NCBI GenBank assembly: GCA_963725315.1 | Contig: CAVRYA010000007.1 | Span: 310,001 to 374,000, forward strand | DNA length: 64,000 bases | Direction of reading: 5' to 3' | From: JBBRHQ01 sp963725315 | GTDB lineage: Bacteria > Actinomycetota > Thermoleophilia > Solirubrobacterales > 70-9 | Part shown: positions 59,753-64,000 of the stretch, piece after piece | Position numbering within the stretch: the first letter of the stretch is position 1 | Layout of the letters: the number at the start of each line of letters is the position of its first letter | Notes under the pieces: model-generated | Databases searched by the model: none | Told to the model about the DNA's origin: nothing | The model's input: only the letters and a program-made list of their open reading frames with translations | Made by a program: the position numbers and the translations under genes

Positions 59753-59785
59753 TGCCCGCCCTTCGAGGTACGGCTGATCGAGTAG
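59753..59785 (+). pseudogene. Remnant: second copy of the PPFEVRLIE C-terminus
   Basis: The last ten codons read CPPFEVRLIE then TAG, identical in nine residues to the end of the fusion protein (PPFEVRLIE, TGA at 59101). All five base differences over the last eight codons (GTG/GTA, CGT/CGG, TTG/CTG and the stop) are synonymous. Nothing upstream on this strand reads as a gene, so this looks like the 3' end of a lost paralogue. Confidence 0.4.
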
Positions 59786-59795
59786 GGTGCCGTCC

Positions 59796-60266
59796 GTGCC
59801 GGCACTGGTCGAGGTCGAGGGGATCGAGGGGCTCAAGGGCCTGATCGGGAAGGAGATCGGCCCGAGCGACTGGCGCACCGTCACCCAGGAGGACATCGAC
59901 ACCTTCGCCGAGCTCTCCGGCGATGACCAGTGGATCCACGTCGACGTCGAGCGGGCGGAGAAGGAGAGCCCGTTCGGGACGACCGTCGCCCACGGCAACC
60001 TCACCCTGTCGCTGATCGACGGCTTCCGCAAGGACGTGATCGCCTCCAGCGGCTTCGTCCTCGGCGTCAACTACGGCTGGAACAAGGTGCGCTTCCCGGC
60101 CCCGGTGCCGGCGGGCAGCAGGGTCCGGGCCCGCGCCGAGGTGGTCTCGGTTGAGGAGGTCGGCGGCGGCTGGTGGCAGGTCGTCAACCGATTCAGCCTC
60201 GAGGTCGAGGGCAACGAGAAGCCCTGCTGCGTAGCAGACAGCGTCGGCCGCGCCCTGCCGGGCTGA
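59796..60266 (+). CDS. MaoC-like (R)-specific enoyl-CoA hydratase
   Basis: About 156 residues with a single hot-dog fold: GLKGLIGKEIGPSDWRTVTQ, EDIDTFAELSGDDQWIHVDV with the conserved Asp and His of hydratase 2 (D-x4-H), ERAEKESPFGTTVAHGNLTL and VNYGWNKVRFPAPVPAGSRV. These match R-specific enoyl-CoA hydratases and polyketide/mycolate dehydratases. GTG 59796 or 59787 is the start. An enoyl-CoA hydratase of the crotonase type is encoded 0.6 kb away. Confidence 0.88.
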   Translation: MPALVEVEGIEGLKGLIGKEIGPSDWRTVTQEDIDTFAELSGDDQWIHVDVERAEKESPFGTTVAHGNLTLSLIDGFRKDVIASSGFVLGVNYGWNKVRFPAPVPAGSRVRARAEVVSVEEVGGGWWQVVNRFSLEVEGNEKPCCVADSVGRALPG

Positions 60267-60338
60267 TCAGCTTCGGCCGCCCCAGCGCTTGCGAACCGAC
60301 GTGGGACCGGCCCGGTGCGCAGCGCCGCCGCCGGGCGG

Positions 60339-60767
60339 TTAGTTGACCGTGAGCGTGCCCTCCATGCCGGCGTCGCGGTGGCCCGGGACCGTGCAGAAGA
60401 AGGTGTAGGAGCCCGGCTTCAGGTCGCCGATCGTCAGGTTGACCTTGCCCTGGCTGACCAGGTCCGAGGTCCCCAGGACCTTGCCTCCGGAGTCCTCGAC
60501 TGCGACGTCGTGCTGGATCGACGCCGGGTTGTCGAAGTCGATCGAGACCGTGCCCGCCTTCGCGGTCAGCGTCTTCTGGTCGTAGGAGAGCTGATTGTTC
60601 GCGTTGGCGGTGAGCTTCACCGTCGAGCCCTTGGCAACCGTCGCGGTGGTCCCGCCGCCGCCCCCGCCGGTCGCTCCACCCCCGGTTGTGTCGCTGCTGC
60701 CGCCGCCACAGGCGACCAGGGCCACCGAGGCGGCCGCGAGTGCGAGCAGTGCGCTTGCTTTCTTCAT
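60339..60767 (-). CDS. Plastocyanin-like cupredoxin lipoprotein
   Basis: A 142-residue lipoprotein: AAASVALVACGGGSS lipobox, a Gly/Thr linker, then the cupredoxin fold with LTANANNQLSYDQKTLTAKA, SIDFDNPASIQHDVAVED holding the first His ligand, and SYTFFCTVPGHRDAGMEGTL with Cys, His and Met ligands. All four type-1 copper ligands are present, so it should be a blue-copper electron carrier outside the membrane. AAAGGA lies eight nt before ATG 60767. No partner oxidase is adjacent. Confidence 0.88.
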   Translation of the reverse strand: MKKASALLALAAASVALVACGGGSSDTTGGGATGGGGGGTTATVAKGSTVKLTANANNQLSYDQKTLTAKAGTVSIDFDNPASIQHDVAVEDSGGKVLGTSDLVSQGKVNLTIGDLKPGSYTFFCTVPGHRDAGMEGTLTVN

Positions 60768-60839
60768 GCACGGTCCTTTCGTGGTTGGGCCAGACTCTAT
60801 TCGGATACGCGGTGGCCGCAAGCCGGGTTCAGTCGTGGT

Positions 60840-61664
60840 TCAGCGACCGCTGAACTCGGGCTCCTCGCCGGAGAAGAAAGCCTGCACCCCGCTGCGCAGA
60901 TCCTCGGTGGCCATGCTGTCGGCGATCCCGTGCCGCTCCACCTGCAGGTGCTCGGTGAGGCTGTTCTCGATGCTCTGCCCGCAGAGCAGCTTCGCCATAC
61001 GAACGTAGTGGGGCGCCTTCGCGCCCCACTTCTCGGCCACCGCCCGGGCCCTGTCCATCAGCTCTTCGGCCGGGACCACCTCGTGGACAAGCCGCTCGGA
61101 AAGCGCGTCGGCGGCGCTCATGTTCGGATCCTCGAGCATGATCTCCAGCGCCCTGCTCGGGCCGACGACCCGGGGCAGGAAGTAGGTCATGCCGCCGTCC
61201 GGGGAGGCGCCGATCCGCCCGTAGGCGCAGGCGAAGAACGCGGCCTCCGAGGCGATCCTCGTGTCGCAGGCCAGCGCCAGGGAGAAGCCGGCCCCGGCGG
61301 CGGGGCCGTTGACGGCGGCGATCACCGGGTAGGGGACGCGGCGCAGGTCGACGATCGCCTGGTGCAGGACCTCGGCCCCCCGGCGGACGTCGGAAGGGAG
61401 GTCGAAGTCCTCCGACTCGACCCCCTTGCGGAACCAGTTCACGTCGCCACCCGCGCAGAACGCCTTGCCGGCGCCGGTGATGATCAGCGCCCGCAACGGG
61501 GCCCGGTCGGCTAGCCAGGCGAAGGCGACCGTGAGCTCGCCGATCATCTGCGGGCTCATCGCGTTGAAGGCATCGGGGCGGTCGAGGGTGAGGGTGCCGA
61601 TCTCGCCGTCGATCTCGAGCCGCATCGTCTCCAGCTCGGGCGGGCTCAGGGTCTGGGTCGTCAT
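60840..61664 (-). CDS. Enoyl-CoA hydratase/isomerase
   Basis: A 274-residue crotonase-family enzyme: LEIDGEIGTLTLDRPDAFNA, ITGAGKAFCAGGDVNWFRKG (oxyanion hole), PYPVIAAVNGPAAGAGFSLA, LACDTRIASEAAFFACAYGR, IGASPDGGMTYFLPRVVGPS. Positions of the two hydratase glutamates are occupied by Ser/Asp (ASPDGG), so an isomerase or hydratase of PaaG/ECI kind is more likely than a classical crotonase. ATG 61664 is preceded by GGAGAGC. It is divergent from uvrC. Confidence 0.85.
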   Translation of the reverse strand: MTTQTLSPPELETMRLEIDGEIGTLTLDRPDAFNAMSPQMIGELTVAFAWLADRAPLRALIITGAGKAFCAGGDVNWFRKGVESEDFDLPSDVRRGAEVLHQAIVDLRRVPYPVIAAVNGPAAGAGFSLALACDTRIASEAAFFACAYGRIGASPDGGMTYFLPRVVGPSRALEIMLEDPNMSAADALSERLVHEVVPAEELMDRARAVAEKWGAKAPHYVRMAKLLCGQSIENSLTEHLQVERHGIADSMATEDLRSGVQAFFSGEEPEFSGR

Positions 61665-61738
61665 CTGCTCTCCGTCTCGTCGCGTGTCGGGTCGAGCGCC
61701 GGTTTGGCCGTTCGGCCAGGAGCCTACCCTTTGACCCG

Positions 61739-63607
61739 ATGGCCGAAGGCAACGGACAGGCATCGAGGGCGGAGCGCGTCGCCGAGCAGCGGCGCGGCCT
61801 GCCCGACTCCCCCGGCGTCTACATCTTCCACGGCTCCCGTGGCGAGGTGCTCTACGTGGGCAAGGCGCGCTCGGTGCGCAAGCGGGTCGCCTCGCACTTC
61901 TCCGGCGGCGAGTCCGAGCTGACCCGCCGGGTCGACCGGATCGAGTTCCTCGTCACCGCCAACGAGGCCGAGGCGCTGCTGGCCGAGCAGAGCTTCATCA
62001 AGCGCCACCGGCCCCGATTCAACATCCGCCTCCGCGACGACAAGTCCTACCCCTACGTCGGCATCAGCCTCGACGAGGACTTCCCGCGGGTCTACTTCAC
62101 CCGCGAGCGGCATCGCCCGCGCCGCGCCTACTTCGGGCCCTTCTCAAGCGCCAAGCGCGTGCGCGAGACCCTCGACCTGCTGGGCAAGCTCTTCCAGTAC
62201 CGCACCTGCGACGGGCCCGAGCCGGGGCGGCGCTCCGGCAATCCCTGCCTCGACTACTTCATCAAGCGCTGCGGGGCGCCGTGCGTCGGCTACGTCGACC
62301 GCGAGGAGTACCGCCGCAACATCGAGGCGATCTGCGACTTCCTCTCCGGCCGCTACCGCCAGGTCGAGTCCGAGGAGGAGCGCAAGATGCAGGAGGCGGC
62401 CGACGCGCACCAGTACGAGCGCGCGGCGCTGCACCGCGACCGCCTGCAGGCGATCCGCTCGCTGTTCGAGCGACAGCGCGTCGCCGGCGGCTCGGTCGGC
62501 ACCGCCGACCTGATCGGCGTCGCGGCCGAGGGGGCCGACGCCAACGCCCAGGTCTTCCAGGTCCGCGACGGAATCCTCGCCGAGCGCCAGAGCTTCTACC
62601 TCGACAATCGCGGCGAGCGGGGGCTCGCGGAGGTGGCCGAGGAGTTCATCGGCCAGTACTACTCCGCCTCCCCGGCGATGCCGCGGACGATCGTCGTCGG
62701 CCCCTACCTGCGCGAGCGGGTCGGGCTGCTCTCGGAGGCGCTGAGCGAGCGGCGCGGATCCCCGGTCGAGGTGCGGGCCGCGGAGCGCGGCGACAAGCGC
62801 CGCCTGCGCGAGCTCGCCGAGCGCAACGCCCGCCTCGCCCTCGACCAGGACCGGCTGCGGCGCGAGCACAGGCGCCAGCGCCGGGTCGAATCCCTCTCGG
62901 CGCTCCGGGAGGTGCTGGGAATGGAGGAGCTGCCGGTGCGGATCGAGGGCTTCGACATCTCCAACCTCGGCGCCCAGCACACGGTCGCCTCGATGGTCGT
63001 CTTCGAGGGCGGCGCGACCAAGAAGGCGCACTACCGGCGGTTCCGCGTCAGGGGTGCCGCCGCCGACGATTTCGCCGCCATGGAAGAGGTCCTCGGCCGC
63101 CGCATCAACCGCTACCTCGAGCAGGCCGATCTCTCGCCGCACGACGCCGAGCGCGACGAGAGCTTCGCCTCGCTGCCCTCGCTGGTCGTGATCGACGGCG
63201 GCAAGGGCCAGCTGGCGGCGGGAATGCGGGCGCTGCGGCAGTTCACCGAGCGCGGCGTGACCGTGATCAGCCTGGCCAAGCGACTGGAGGAGGTCTACGT
63301 CCCGGGCCGCACCGCGCCGATCGACCTCGCCGCCGACACGGAGGCCTCGAAGCTCCTGCAGCGGGTCCGCGACGAGGCCCACCGGTTCGCGATCGAGCAC
63401 CATCGCGGGCGCCGCGACCGGGCGATGACCGGCTCGGTGCTCGACGAGCTGAAGGGAGTCGGGCCGGTGCGCAAGCGGGCCCTGCTGCACCACTTCGGCT
63501 CGCCAGAGCGCTTCCTCGCCGCGACTCGCGAGGAGCTCGAGGCCGTGCCCGGCGTCCCCGGGAAGGTGGCGCGCGAGATCCACGAGCAGCTCAACCGGAC
63601 CGGATGA
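61739..63607 (+). CDS. uvrC: UvrC, excinuclease subunit C
   Basis: A 622-residue intact nuclease of nucleotide-excision repair. GIY-YIG domain: LPDSPGVYIFHGSRGEVLYV GKARSVRKRV; Cys-rich middle YRTCDGPEPGRRSGNPCLDY and FIKRCGAPCVGY; UVR motif EERKMQEAADAHQYERAALH; RNase H-like domain with RIEGFDISNLGAQHTVASMV, LVVIDGGKGQLAAGM and the DEAHRFAIEHHR motif; C-terminal (HhH)2 KGVGPVRKRALLHHFGSPER. The catalytic D-D-H set is present. Its TGA overlaps the rapZ ATG. Confidence 0.97.
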   Translation: MAEGNGQASRAERVAEQRRGLPDSPGVYIFHGSRGEVLYVGKARSVRKRVASHFSGGESELTRRVDRIEFLVTANEAEALLAEQSFIKRHRPRFNIRLRDDKSYPYVGISLDEDFPRVYFTRERHRPRRAYFGPFSSAKRVRETLDLLGKLFQYRTCDGPEPGRRSGNPCLDYFIKRCGAPCVGYVDREEYRRNIEAICDFLSGRYRQVESEEERKMQEAADAHQYERAALHRDRLQAIRSLFERQRVAGGSVGTADLIGVAAEGADANAQVFQVRDGILAERQSFYLDNRGERGLAEVAEEFIGQYYSASPAMPRTIVVGPYLRERVGLLSEALSERRGSPVEVRAAERGDKRRLRELAERNARLALDQDRLRREHRRQRRVESLSALREVLGMEELPVRIEGFDISNLGAQHTVASMVVFEGGATKKAHYRRFRVRGAAADDFAAMEEVLGRRINRYLEQADLSPHDAERDESFASLPSLVVIDGGKGQLAAGMRALRQFTERGVTVISLAKRLEEVYVPGRTAPIDLAADTEASKLLQRVRDEAHRFAIEHHRGRRDRAMTGSVLDELKGVGPVRKRALLHHFGSPERFLAATREELEAVPGVPGKVAREIHEQLNRTG

Positions 63608-64000
63608 CCGCGGCCGACTCGACAGCGGTGAAGATGGTGGTGATCACCGGCCACTCGGGGGCCGGGAAGTCGGAGGCGATCGCCGCCTTCGAGGACGGGG
63701 GCTACTTCTGCGTCGACAACCTGCCGCCGCGGATGATCGGATCGCTCGGCGAGCTGTTCCGCCACTCCGGCAGCGGCGTCGAGCGGGCCGCGGTCGTATC
63801 CGACGTGCGCGGGGGCGAGTACTTCGAGGAGCTGATCCAGGTCCTCGACGACCTGGAGGGGGACGGCCTGCCCCTGGAGGTTCTCTACCTCGAGGCGGAC
63901 GAGGAGACCCTCGTCGACCGCTACAAGGAGACCCGCCGGCGCCATCCCCTCGCTCCGGAGGGGCGGGCCGTCGAGGGGATCCGGGCCGAGCGTGAGATGC
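63604..64000 (+). CDS. rapZ: RapZ-family nucleotide-binding protein (partial)
   Basis: The first 132 codons, running off the window. MTAADSTAVKMVVITGHSGA holds the Walker A GHSGAGKSEA, followed by AFEDGGYFCVDNLPPRMIGS, VVSDVRGGEYFEELIQVLDD and LYLEADEETLVDRYKETRRR HPLAPEG, all RapZ/YvcJ signatures. In actinobacteria the order uvrC-rapZ-yvcK-whiA is standard, so those genes probably follow. RapZ-like proteins bind nucleotides and affect cell-wall amino-sugar control or competence in other bacteria. Confidence 0.95.
   Translation, partial: MTAADSTAVKMVVITGHSGAGKSEAIAAFEDGGYFCVDNLPPRMIGSLGELFRHSGSGVERAAVVSDVRGGEYFEELIQVLDDLEGDGLPLEVLYLEADEETLVDRYKETRRRHPLAPEGRAVEGIRAEREM

Noticed and set aside
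1..64000. tRNA genes, insertion sequences, prophage genes, restriction or defence systems
   Set aside because: The only T-arm-like GGTTCGATTCC I noticed belongs to tmRNA, and no transposase, integrase, phage, nuclease-methylase or Cas-like protein appears among the readable products; VapBC is the only mobile-type module.

Overview
The window is a 64 kb, very GC-rich chromosomal segment from a Gram-positive actinobacterium. Gene content (ftsEX, rnr, smpB and ssrA close together, uvrC followed by rapZ, a pst/ppx/CHAD/ppk1 cluster, many TTG and GTG starts in 4-nt overlaps, small exported proteins of a Solirubrobacter-like style) suggests class Thermoleophilia, order Solirubrobacterales. This placement is inferred from memory of such genomes, not from a search. 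I see no rRNA, tRNA, insertion sequence, prophage or CRISPR array; the only RNA gene I can support is tmRNA.

Layout. 0-7 kb: a membrane/beta-propeller protein, a lipoprotein, an FAD oxidoreductase, a TreT-like glycosyltransferase and several small proteins. 7-13.7 kb: a two-component system (minus strand) facing a redox operon of two exported or membrane-anchored small proteins, ApbE, a ferric-reductase-like haem membrane protein, a ferredoxin reductase and a ferredoxin. 13.7-17.4 kb (minus): an ABC-2 exporter and a divergent NRAMP transporter with a PRC-barrel/MgtE-like partner. 17.5-26 kb (plus): ftsE, ftsX, an S41 protease, RNase R, smpB, an unusual membrane-anchored coiled-coil/HhH protein, then ssrA. 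26-33 kb: an ArsR-SRPBCC pair, flavodoxin, amine oxidase, a polar amino-acid ABC transporter and a P450. 34-41 kb: an Rpf-like hydrolase, enoyl-CoA hydratase, an MMPL exporter, YjbQ, a Ppx with an HD phosphohydrolase, and an M23 peptidase. 41.7-55.6 kb: a phosphate/polyphosphate island (uppP, two OmpR-type regulators, pstSCAB, phoU, a second ppx, two CHAD genes, ppk1, a DUF47 protein and Pit). 55.7-59.1 kb: TadE-like proteins, a VapBC pair and a TadG-VanY-lytic transglycosylase fusion. 59-64 kb: MaoC, a cupredoxin lipoprotein, enoyl-CoA hydratase, uvrC and the start of rapZ.

How the parts work together. The phosphate island looks like a Pho regulon: four sites with TTCACA-like direct repeats spaced exactly 11 nt lie before the response regulator, the stand-alone winged-helix gene, pstS and the second ppx. 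Pst imports phosphate, PhoU and the regulators sense supply, Ppk1 and Ppx build and break polyphosphate, CHAD proteins probably bind it, and DUF47-Pit gives low-affinity transport. Two perfect CRP-type palindromes precede the two peptidoglycan hydrolases (Rpf-like and M23). The 9.5-13.7 kb operon would carry electrons from NAD(P)H through ferredoxin and a membrane haem protein to an ApbE-flavinylated acceptor, but no ordinary FMN_bind protein is visible.

Caveat. About twenty otherwise recognisable genes are interrupted by one or more single-base frameshifts, densest at 0-5, 7-15, 27, 54 and 57-59 kb, while long neighbouring genes are intact. I read this mainly as residual sequencing indels, so these genes are given as single CDS features spanning the broken frames, and their exact boundaries and joins are approximate.
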